Source: Bacteroidota bacterium
GTDB lineage: Bacteria > Bacteroidota > Bacteroidia > Chitinophagales > Chitinophagaceae
DNA: 64,000 bases
Direction of reading: 5' to 3'
NCBI GenBank assembly: GCA_947460595.1
Contig: CANHGS010000009.1
Location: 58,826-122,825 of the forward strand
The number at the start of each line of letters is the position of its first letter. The first letter of the stretch is position 1. Under the pieces are notes generated by a model, which worked only from the letters and a program-made list of their open reading frames with translations, searched no databases and was not told where the DNA came from. A program made the position numbers and the translations under genes. Shown here piece by piece: positions 27,172 through 34,497 of the stretch.

Positions 27172-27924
27172 ATGGATTTTATTTCGGTTTTTAGTTTCTC
27201 TCAGTGGTTGATGATTTTACTAGCCTCATTTATCATTGGAATGGGTAAAGCCGGATTAAAAGGGGTAGACATGCTAAGTGTAACCCTAATGGCATTTGTT
27301 TTTGGCAGCAAGTCTTCTACTGGCATTGTACTCCCACTTTTATGTTTAGCCGATATAGCTGCTGTTGCTTATTATAATCGCCACGCGCAATGGAAGCATT
27401 TCTGGAAAATAGTGCCGTGGATGATTGTTGGAATTTTGTTGGGAGTGTATTTGGGGAAAGATATGGATGAAACAGTATTCCGTAAAATCATGGCAGTAAT
27501 TATTATGATTACCATTGTAATAGTCTTGTACATGGAATATAGAAAATCAGATAAAGTACCAGAACATCCCTTATTTGCAGCATCTACGGGTTTGGCTGCG
27601 GGATTTACTACCATGTTGGGGAATCTAGCTGGTGCATTTTCAAATCTTTATTTCTTAGCCATGCGCTTGTCAAAGAATGACTTTATTGGTACTGCCGCAT
27701 GGATTTTTCTTTTCATGAACTTATTCAAATTACCCTTTCAGGTTTTCTATTGGAAAAACATTACGGTGGATAGTTTGAAAATTGATGCCGTTCTTATTCC
27801 CACATTAGCATTGGGTTTTTGGGAGGGTAAGGCCTTGGTAGGAAAAATCAAAGATCAACACTATAGAAAATTGGTCATGGCGCTTACACTGATTGGCTGC
27901 ATCATGATGTTGGTGAAACGCTAA
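27172..27924 (+). CDS. TauE/SafE-family sulfite/organic-anion exporter
   Basis: An integral membrane transporter of 250 residues with about eight helices in two homologous halves. The first-half signature is ASFIIGMGKAGLKGVDMLSVTLMAFVFGSKSSTGIVLPLLCLADIAAVAYY. The second-half repeat is AASTGLAAGFTTMLGNLAGAFSNLYFLAMRLSKNDFIGTAAWIFLFMNLFKLPFQ. This fits TauE/SafE permeases, which export sulfite, sulfoacetate or related anions. The actual substrate is not inferable. It is co-directional with GNAT and DUF2238. Confidence 0.92.
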   Translation: MDFISVFSFSQWLMILLASFIIGMGKAGLKGVDMLSVTLMAFVFGSKSSTGIVLPLLCLADIAAVAYYNRHAQWKHFWKIVPWMIVGILLGVYLGKDMDETVFRKIMAVIIMITIVIVLYMEYRKSDKVPEHPLFAASTGLAAGFTTMLGNLAGAFSNLYFLAMRLSKNDFIGTAAWIFLFMNLFKLPFQVFYWKNITVDSLKIDAVLIPTLALGFWEGKALVGKIKDQHYRKLVMALTLIGCIMMLVKR

Positions 27925-27947
27925 TTAAAATAGTTAAATTAGAACCC

Positions 27948-29093
27948 ATGAAAATCAAAACAGGAATTCTATTTTCCATTTGTTGCTTGATGTTGCTTAG
28001 TTTTTATAGTTCTGCACAAGCGGATCAAGCAGAAGCAGGTATTAAAGCCATCATGGAACAGTCTAAGGTAATGGGGTTATCCGTGGCGGTGGTTAAAAAC
28101 AATCAGGTTATTTATACCCATTCCTTTGGCTATAAAAATTTTGAAACCAAAGAGCCGCTCACAGACGATTGTTTGTTTAGAATTGCTTCTATTTCAAAAT
28201 CTTTCTCTGCTACCTCGGTGATGCAATTGGTGCAACAGAAGAAACTATCCTTACAAACAGACTTAAGTGAACTAGTTGGATTCAAGATTCGCAATCCAAA
28301 ATATCCAGAAACAGTCATCACTTTAGAGATGGCACTGTCTCATCTTTCCTCTATCAATGATAGCCAAGGATATTTTACACTAGATGCCATTAACCCAGCC
28401 AAGAATCCCAATTGGGCCAATTGTTACAATGCCTATGAACCAGGTTCTCAATACCAGTATTGCAATTTGAATTTTAATATGGTGGGTACTATTATTGAAA
28501 AATTGTCTGGCGAAAGATTTGACCAATATGTCAAGCACCATGTACTAGATCCACTTGGTCTTTATGGCGGTTACTGTGTAGACTCTCTTGATAGAACAAG
28601 ATTTGCCAGTATCTACGAATACAACAAAGACTCCGCAAAATTTATTCCATCGCCCATGGCATATGCGCCAAGATCTGCCGAGATTGCCAATTACACTATG
28701 GGTTATACCACCCCTATTTTTTCTCCAACAGGAGGTATGAAAATCAGTGCCACAGATCTTGCAAAATACATGATCATGCATAGCCGGCAAGGGAAGGCAA
28801 ATGGCGCTCGAATCATCTCTAGAAAAAGTGCCGCTTCCATGCAAACAGCTAGGTCTGCAGAGGAAGGATACGGTTTGGCCATCATGACCACAGATAATTT
28901 AATTGCTGGTAAAACTTTGAAGGGGCATACGGGCGTTGCTTATGGTTTATTTAGTGCCATGTTTTTTCAACCTGAGGAAAAATTTGGCATAGTAGTCATT
29001 AGCAACGGCTGTGACCCAAGTTATAACAACGGATTTAATTCCGTAATTCGAAATAGCGTGAACTGTTTATACAACGCTTTCCTAGCAAAATGA
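27948..29093 (+). CDS. Secreted serine hydrolase of the beta-lactamase/PBP (class C, S12) type
   Basis: A 381-residue exported protein (signal peptide to about residue 24, YSSAQA). The catalytic S-x-x-K is S81-I-S-K84 (FRIASISKSFSAT). The second Y-x-N motif is in YQYCNLNFNMVG, and the third motif is HTG in KGHTGVAYGLF. This is the fold of class C beta-lactamases, D-alanyl-D-alanine peptidases and related esterases. Whether it acts on a peptide, an ester or a beta-lactam cannot be said. It lies 23 bp after the TauE gene. Confidence 0.93.
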   Translation: MKIKTGILFSICCLMLLSFYSSAQADQAEAGIKAIMEQSKVMGLSVAVVKNNQVIYTHSFGYKNFETKEPLTDDCLFRIASISKSFSATSVMQLVQQKKLSLQTDLSELVGFKIRNPKYPETVITLEMALSHLSSINDSQGYFTLDAINPAKNPNWANCYNAYEPGSQYQYCNLNFNMVGTIIEKLSGERFDQYVKHHVLDPLGLYGGYCVDSLDRTRFASIYEYNKDSAKFIPSPMAYAPRSAEIANYTMGYTTPIFSPTGGMKISATDLAKYMIMHSRQGKANGARIISRKSAASMQTARSAEEGYGLAIMTTDNLIAGKTLKGHTGVAYGLFSAMFFQPEEKFGIVVISNGCDPSYNNGFNSVIRNSVNCLYNAFLAK

Positions 29094-29126
29094 TAATTTC
29101 TTGATTTTAGCCGAGACACATTGATG

Positions 29127-29134
29127 TATTTTTG
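29127..29134 (+). promoter_or_regulatory. -7 promoter box upstream of the DsbA-family gene
   Basis: TATTTTTG matches the TAnnTTTG consensus of Bacteroidota. It lies 115 bp before the ATG at 29249, leaving a leader of about 108 bases that contains a 20-codon open frame (29167-29229). Confidence 0.4.
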
Positions 29135-29248
29135 CACTCTATTTGCAATTACATTAAATCCATCATATGGAATCATTACAAGGTAAATGGTCATTGTTAT
29201 GTAAAATCGGCTTCTATATGGTCTACTAATCCTTAATACTTGAACAAA

Positions 29249-29944
29249 ATGAAAATAGAAATTTGGTCCGATGTAGTTTGTCCATTCTGTTATATTGGCA
29301 AACGAAAATTGGAGAAAGCTTTGGACGGCTTTGATCAAAAAGAGCAGGTTGAAATTGAATGGAAGAGTTTTCAATTGGATCCAGAAATGGCCCCAGCCAA
29401 AGGTATTTCTGTACACCAATACTTGGCCGATAGAAAAGGGGTCTCTTTAGAAAAAGGAAAGGAGATGAATGATTATATGACCGGAATAGCCAAGGAAGTT
29501 GGTCTGGAATATGATTTTGAAAAAGCTGTTATCAGCAATACCCTGGATGCCCATAGACTATTACATTTTGCCAAGACAATGGGTTTGCAACAGGAAGCTA
29601 AAGAGCGGTTGTTTGCTTCTTACTATACCATGGGTAGAGATTTGGGTGATCTTGATACCCTTGGTTTAATTGCCCAAGAGATTGGCTTAGATTCCGCAGC
29701 CGTTAGAGAAATGCTAGAAAGTGATGCCTTTATCAACGAAGTAAAAATAGACCAATACCACGCTTCACAGATTGGGGTGCAAGGTGTTCCTTTTTTTGTA
29801 TTCAATAATAAATACGCCGTATCTGGAGCACAACCTAGTTCTGTATTTACAGAGGTATTGGAAAAAGTATGGCAGGAAGAACAGCCCTTGGTTAGTCTTG
29901 GAACTACAGAAGGTACTTGCAGTATTGACGGAGTTTGTAATTAA
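29249..29944 (+). CDS. DsbA-family oxidoreductase (FrnE-like)
   Basis: Cytoplasmic thioredoxin-fold oxidoreductase of the FrnE/2-hydroxychromene-2-carboxylate isomerase-like group, 231 residues from the ATG at 29249. MKIEIWSDVVCPFCYIGKRKLE carries the CPFC redox motif (C11, C14). Other markers are ANTLDAHRLLHFAK (here SNTLDAHRLLHFAKTMG), a helical insertion and the cis-proline loop GVQGVPFFVFNNKYAVSGAQP. A GTCSIDG C-terminal cysteine follows. FrnE proteins protect against oxidative stress in some bacteria; here that is only by family. Confidence 0.94.
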   Translation: MKIEIWSDVVCPFCYIGKRKLEKALDGFDQKEQVEIEWKSFQLDPEMAPAKGISVHQYLADRKGVSLEKGKEMNDYMTGIAKEVGLEYDFEKAVISNTLDAHRLLHFAKTMGLQQEAKERLFASYYTMGRDLGDLDTLGLIAQEIGLDSAAVREMLESDAFINEVKIDQYHASQIGVQGVPFFVFNNKYAVSGAQPSSVFTEVLEKVWQEEQPLVSLGTTEGTCSIDGVCN

Positions 29945-29992
29945 AATTTTAAAAAACATTTCGCTGTTGCGATATATATTAAAACAAATACG

Positions 29993-30823
29993 ATGAAAAA
30001 AGTTTGGTTTATTTCAGGTTGTTCTACCGGATTTGGCAGAGCCCTTTCTTTAGAGTTATTAGCTCAAGGTTATCAAGTAGTGGTTACTGCGCGTAAAGTG
30101 GCAGACATAGCAGATATATTGGCTATTAATGAAGCCAATACCTTGGGATTGGCATTAGATGTTACGGTTCCCGAACAAGTTACTACCGCCGTGCAGGCCG
30201 CCATTGCTCATTTTGGAAGAATTGATGTGTTGGTGAATAATGCAGGCATTGGTTATTTTGGAGCGGTAGAAGAAAGCGAAGAAGCAGAAGTACGCAGAAT
30301 GTTTGAGATCAATGTTTTTGGTCTAGCTAGATTAACACAGGAAGTATTGCCCTTTATGCGCAAACAAAGAAGCGGTCATATTTTGAATGTGGCTTCAATT
30401 GGTGGATTGCGTTCTTTTCCTGGCGTAGGATTTTACAATGCTACCAAATATGCAGTAGATGGTTTGAGTGAAGCCTTGTACAAAGAAGTATCGCCCTTGG
30501 GCATTAAAGTAACGGTTATCTGTCCTAGTGGATTCCGTACGGATTGGGCAGGAAGATCAGCTAAAAACACAGCCATCAGTATTGCCGACTATGCAACCAC
30601 CGCACAAAAAAATATGGGTGATATCAGGGCTATTAGCGGTAACCAAGCCGGAGATCCAGTTAAAGCTGCCAAAGCCATGATTCAGGTTACAGAAACAGAA
30701 AACCCGCCACTGAGATTGTTACTTGGTGCTGCTGCATTAAAAGGAGCCAGACTCAAATTGGAAGAGTTGCGCAATGATTTTGAAACCTGGGCCGATGTAA
30801 GTGAAGGTGCTGATTTTAAATAA
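29993..30823 (+). CDS. Short-chain dehydrogenase/reductase
   Basis: NAD(P)-dependent oxidoreductase of the classical SDR family, 276 residues. The Rossmann motif is SGCSTGFGRAL (TGxxxGxG variant), followed by VNNAGIGYFG, the catalytic Ser in LNVASIGGLRSFPGVGFYNATKYAV (S..Y-x-x-x-K) and a substrate-loop PSGFRTDWAGRSA. The closest subgroup by eye is the oxidoreductases with GCSTGFGR and GFRTDWAG motifs; substrate unknown. Its 3' end overlaps the convergent gene's 3' end by 8 bp. Confidence 0.93.
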   Translation: MKKVWFISGCSTGFGRALSLELLAQGYQVVVTARKVADIADILAINEANTLGLALDVTVPEQVTTAVQAAIAHFGRIDVLVNNAGIGYFGAVEESEEAEVRRMFEINVFGLARLTQEVLPFMRKQRSGHILNVASIGGLRSFPGVGFYNATKYAVDGLSEALYKEVSPLGIKVTVICPSGFRTDWAGRSAKNTAISIADYATTAQKNMGDIRAISGNQAGDPVKAAKAMIQVTETENPPLRLLLGAAALKGARLKLEELRNDFETWADVSEGADFK

Positions 30824-31322
30824 ACAACAATGCCAAAGTCAGTATTACCCCAACAACCGTAAAGATGAGTCCCTTTCTAAAAATGGAAGTTTGAGGCATA
30901 AACATCCAGAAGGAGGAGACTACAAAAAAGAACAGGGATAGTCCAAAAAAGATATTCAAATAAAACAGTGGTTGCTTGGTGGTTGCTTTGTGAAAATTGG
31001 TCATCTTACTCACAACAAAGGGAAGCTCTTTTACTTTAAACTCAGCTACACCAGTTAGTTTGTTGTAACTGCCTTGTTTAAAGCTGACTATATTATTGGT
31101 ATCACTTAAGACTTTCAGTTCTTTAATTTTAATGGCTTTACCTAAGTCAACTGCGTCAAGATTAGGAGCAACGGTTTGCGTTTTTATTTTTTCTGATTTG
31201 AGAAAATCGGTTTCTCTGAAAATTAAAATGATGCCACTGATGGAATAGACTGCCATGATACCGGCAAGAAAAAATCCTAGGTAACGGTGGTAAACGCGCA
31301 TATTGGTGTTGAGGTTGCTCAT
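30816..31322 (-). CDS. PepSY-like small membrane protein
   Basis: A 168-residue inner-membrane protein. MSNLNTNMRVYHRYLGFFLAGIMAVYSISGIILIF resembles the first helix of PepSY-associated TM proteins (R..HR(Y/W)LG). A periplasmic segment of about 70 residues carries a PepSY-like strand-rich stretch (GSYNKLTGVAEFKVKELPFVVSKMTNFHKATT). Two C-terminal helices follow (YLNIFFGLSLFFFVVSSFWMF and LIFTVVGVILTLALLFI). Function unknown; related proteins sit next to iron or redox genes, which is not seen here. Confidence 0.75.
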   Translation of the reverse strand: MSNLNTNMRVYHRYLGFFLAGIMAVYSISGIILIFRETDFLKSEKIKTQTVAPNLDAVDLGKAIKIKELKVLSDTNNIVSFKQGSYNKLTGVAEFKVKELPFVVSKMTNFHKATTKQPLFYLNIFFGLSLFFFVVSSFWMFMPQTSIFRKGLIFTVVGVILTLALLFI

Positions 31323-31376
31323 ATTGCTTGAACTGTTCTAAGTTACTAATAGATAACAAGTTACGGAAAAGCTAAT

Positions 31377-31412
31377 AAAAAAGGGCTGTTATCAAAACGA
31401 TAACAGCCTTTT
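31377..31412 (-). terminator. Strong Rho-independent terminator
   Basis: A perfect 10-bp stem (GGCTGTTATC, 31384-31393, with 31399-31408) and a 5-base loop. A U-run follows on the minus strand (A-run at 31377-31382 on plus). It ends leftward transcription from the SGNH/GH29 genes; the T-run on the other side (31409-31412) is short. Confidence 0.85.
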
Positions 31413-31480
31413 AGCCCTAGGGAACTTTATTGCTTTGTTTTGCAAATGCTTTAGATTAAGCCGATGCAGCCAAAAATGGG

Positions 31481-32308
31481 TTAATCTAATTTTTTAAAAA
31501 TCTTCAGCATTGCTTTGGCTATTTGTTCATAGCCTTTGTCAGACGGATGCAAACCATCAAAAGTTATATTCTGTGCTGATTCTGGATAAGGATATTCGTC
31601 TATGCCAGGATGAAAGGGTTTATCAATAAAATCAGGATAAGGATAATTCACATAGTTGCCCGTAGTGGAATCCCTTAAGCGTTTGAACTGAACCAGGTTT
31701 TTATGGCCCATGCCCTTTTGGTGATAGAGGTCTAGCACCGGAATTTTTTCATAAGCTGCAATGGCAACAATAGCATTTGCAAAATCTTCTAATTGCTGAC
31801 CATTCTTTGGCTTGTAAGATCCATAGGCATTGTTCTTAGGATTATTAATATACACAAAGTCTACGCGTTGCATTGGTGTCATCAACACAATTTTGGCTTG
31901 GTCATTGAGACTGCGGATCTTGTTGATGATGACCCTAAACGCACCATAGACCGTAGTAGGACCTGCATTTTTTTCATAGTCCGAAAAGCTACCCAATGGC
32001 TTAGAACCCCACCAGTCATTGGTTCCTAGGAACACGGAATAAAGGTCCGCTTTTTGTAAACCAAGTTTTTCAATGTCAGTGGCAATGCGAATAGCTGTCC
32101 AACCATTATAGCCTTTATTCGTAAATTGAATCTGCGGCATTTTCTCTTGCACCCTAGTCATATAGCCCTTTGTAACCCTATTGCCCGTTTCATTCTGATG
32201 GTCATTCAAATACGTAATACTATCGCCAATGGCAACCCATGTGATTGGTTTTGGAGCAAAAGAACTTTGGGCTATAAACAAGACAAGTAGGAACAGCGCT
32301 TTCTTCAT
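31481..32308 (-). CDS. Secreted SGNH/GDSL-family hydrolase
   Basis: Serine esterase/lipase-type hydrolase, 275 residues from the ATG at 32308 with signal peptide MKKALFLLVLFIAQSSFA. Block I is AIGDSITYL with the nucleophile S30. Block III is GTNDWW (N97). Block V is DGLHPSDKGYEQIA near the C-terminus with the catalytic Asp/His. These enzymes deacylate sugars or lipids. Next to a GH29 fucosidase on the same strand (57 bp apart), a carbohydrate-deacetylating role is plausible but inferred. Confidence 0.93.
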   Translation of the reverse strand: MKKALFLLVLFIAQSSFAPKPITWVAIGDSITYLNDHQNETGNRVTKGYMTRVQEKMPQIQFTNKGYNGWTAIRIATDIEKLGLQKADLYSVFLGTNDWWGSKPLGSFSDYEKNAGPTTVYGAFRVIINKIRSLNDQAKIVLMTPMQRVDFVYINNPKNNAYGSYKPKNGQQLEDFANAIVAIAAYEKIPVLDLYHQKGMGHKNLVQFKRLRDSTTGNYVNYPYPDFIDKPFHPGIDEYPYPESAQNITFDGLHPSDKGYEQIAKAMLKIFKKLD

Positions 32309-32364
32309 ATGGGTGCTTTGTACTAAGATAAGCAAAGAGTCAATCTAAATTCAGGATAAGATCA

Positions 32365-33858
32365 TTACCAATTGTTTTTGACCATTCGTATTCCTTTACT
32401 TGCATTGTCTGCAACAGCAATATGACTAATAGATGGTGGGCCCGATGCTTTACGAATGACCAATCTAATTTTATCGGCATTGATTTTAATTGGTAGTTGA
32501 ATAATTTTGCAAGCACCAATAGTTTCTCCGGTATAGAAACTACTCCAATGGCCATTAGCATAAGATTGCAATTCAAATTCTTGAATATTGAATATGCGGA
32601 TGCTAGAAAATCCATCACCAAGGTCTTTCATAAAAGCATTTTCCATAATGCTAACGCGATTGAAACTAGCAGATTTGGAAAAACTAATTTCCAAATTGGC
32701 AAGCGTATCCTTTGCTGTCCATGCAGTTTCTAAACTAAAATCAATAGCTTGATGTGCTGGCTCTTTCAGGGTTTCTGAACTAGCTTTAATAGGCAAATTG
32801 AATGCTAGATTTTTGGGTCCCGATGGTAGTTTGCTAGCCCCACCTCTAATGCCCAGTCTGTCTGCCAATTCCAACATCCTGATTTGCTCGTTGGTTCTAA
32901 TTTGTCCGGTTAGATCTGGCGGAACATTCACAATTAAAATATTGTCATTGGCAGTTCCCCAATAAAACAAATCTTCTAATTCATCCAAGGGTCTTGCAGC
33001 CAGCACCTGTTTTTTCTGAAACCAATTCCATCTATCAGATAAGCAAATGGTATGCTCAAATGAAAGGTAGTGTAACTGTCCCTTCCAGTCATAATATTTG
33101 GGGTCATCCCAGCGCGCAAAGTTTGGGTCCTTGATTCTAAAGTCAATGGGATAGTACCTGATAGGATCGCCCTTAGAATAATCTTTTGGCTGACGAATAG
33201 CACTATGATTCTCAGGTTTACCAATGGAATGATTCACCGTGAGTAAGATATTTTTTTGCAAGGATTTTACGTGCTGATACACCCCGGGCAAATCCCATTC
33301 CGCGTCTTTTTTATTCCATCCACCATCAAACCAAAGTTCACAGATCTCTCCATATTGGGTCAAGAGTTCTGCTAATTGCTTTTTCATATAGTCTAAATAG
33401 GCAGGGGTGTTTTTATAGCTTGGTTCATGTCTATCCCATAGCGAATAATACAAGCCCAGTTTTAAACCATATTTCTTACATGCCTTGGAAACTTCTCCTA
33501 CTACATCTGTTGTTACACTACTTGCAGCTACATCATAGTCTGTATATTTACTATTCCATAAACAGAATCCATCATGGTGTTTGGTTACCAATATCACATA
33601 CCTAAACCCTGCATCCTTGGCAAATTTTACCCATTGATCACAGTCTAAATTGGTTGGTTGATAGGAATTAACGGGCAGGGTTCCATCAGACCATTCCGTT
33701 TCATTAAATGTGTTTAAGCCAAAATGGATAAACATGCCATATCCCCGTTCTACTTGAGTTAATTGAGTAGGAGTCATCACAGCCTTGGGTAGTTGGGCCA
33801 ATGTATACTGGCAAATAAAAAGTGCTATACAGCATATTATTTTTTTGGTAGTGATCAT
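32365..33858 (-). CDS. Secreted alpha-L-fucosidase-type glycoside hydrolase (GH29)
   Basis: Exo-acting retaining glycosidase, 497 residues from the ATG at 33858 (signal peptide MITTKKIICCIALFICQYTLAQ). The catalytic TIM barrel shows GMFIHFGLNTF...EW, CDQWVKFAKDAGFRYVILVTKHHDGFCLWNSKYTDYDV, LGLYYSLWD and the nucleophile region EICELWFDGGW (D178). A C-terminal F5/8-like discoidin domain (about 350-497, APAHQAIDFSLETAWTA.. region) follows. A TTG two codons upstream is unlikely. Fucose release is the family's typical activity; the precise linkage is unknown. Confidence 0.93.
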   Translation of the reverse strand: MITTKKIICCIALFICQYTLAQLPKAVMTPTQLTQVERGYGMFIHFGLNTFNETEWSDGTLPVNSYQPTNLDCDQWVKFAKDAGFRYVILVTKHHDGFCLWNSKYTDYDVAASSVTTDVVGEVSKACKKYGLKLGLYYSLWDRHEPSYKNTPAYLDYMKKQLAELLTQYGEICELWFDGGWNKKDAEWDLPGVYQHVKSLQKNILLTVNHSIGKPENHSAIRQPKDYSKGDPIRYYPIDFRIKDPNFARWDDPKYYDWKGQLHYLSFEHTICLSDRWNWFQKKQVLAARPLDELEDLFYWGTANDNILIVNVPPDLTGQIRTNEQIRMLELADRLGIRGGASKLPSGPKNLAFNLPIKASSETLKEPAHQAIDFSLETAWTAKDTLANLEISFSKSASFNRVSIMENAFMKDLGDGFSSIRIFNIQEFELQSYANGHWSSFYTGETIGACKIIQLPIKINADKIRLVIRKASGPPSISHIAVADNASKGIRMVKNNW

Positions 33859-33888
33859 TTTCAAATATACAATTTGTAATACTTGTAA

Positions 33889-33918
33889 AATCTTTAAGCG
33901 GATTCCTGCTTAAAGATT
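33889..33918. repeat. Perfect 11-bp inverted repeat upstream of the fucosidase gene
   Basis: AATCTTTAAGC (33889-33899), an 8-base loop, and its exact reverse complement (33908-33918). It lies 31 bp before the GH29 start codon in the intergenic region shared with the rightward T9SS gene. It could be an operator or a leader hairpin. Confidence 0.8.
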
Positions 33919-34045
33919 ATTCTTGTTAATTCTGACAACAATAAATATGTATGTATTAAGCCTAAGTATGTAAGAGTTCCCAATCAATGACTACTACCTT
34001 TGAATTTCAAAATGTATTATCAAAAACAGTATTCTTAAACTTGGT

Positions 34046-34492
34046 TTGTCTCTTATTTTGGGATCAATCTATTTCACTGGCTCTGCTCAAGTTTCAGTGG
34101 TTTCGGGAGGAGGCAATATTTTAACTAGTTCGGGTTCTGTTAGTTATACCATTGGTCAGATTGAATATACAAGTATCCCGGGTTTATTTGTAGTGCTGTA
34201 TTTAGGTGTTCAACAAGTGTATGATCCCTATATGGTATCGGTTGACGAGACCACCGATATTTCTATTTGGCCAAACCCTGTTTCTACCACACTAAATATT
34301 GAAGTTAAAAGCATTAAAAATCTTGGGTTTCTCTATCAGTTGTATACTATTGACGGAAAACTATTATTAAGTAAGCAATCTTCAGATAATAGAACATCTA
34401 TTAATGTAATGAACTATGCACAAGCAACCTATGTGTTAATGGTGCAATATGCAAATAAGAAAACACTCAAGTTTAAAATCATTAAAAACTAG
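34046..34492 (+). CDS. Type IX secretion C-terminal-domain protein
   Basis: A 148-residue exported protein. The mature part starts with VVSGGGNILTSSGSVSYTIGQIEYTSI, a segment common in short Bacteroidota T9SS proteins. It ends with a T9SS sorting domain: ISIWPNPVSTTLNIEVKS...YQLYTIDGKLLL...INVMNYAQATYVLMVQYANKKTLKFKIIKN. The start is problematic. The hydrophobic signal begins upstream at IIKNSILKLGLSLILGS but has only ATT codons before it. The nearby ATG at 34012 is out of frame. TTG at 34046 leaves a shortened signal. It lies 5 bp before the collagen-repeat gene. Confidence 0.75.
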   Translation: MSLILGSIYFTGSAQVSVVSGGGNILTSSGSVSYTIGQIEYTSIPGLFVVLYLGVQQVYDPYMVSVDETTDISIWPNPVSTTLNIEVKSIKNLGFLYQLYTIDGKLLLSKQSSDNRTSINVMNYAQATYVLMVQYANKKTLKFKIIKN

Positions 34493-34497
34493 GAAAT

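Noticed and set aside
34018..34046. A short upstream gene starting at ATG 34012
   Set aside because: It has eight codons only; it is better explained as the displaced start of the T9SS gene.
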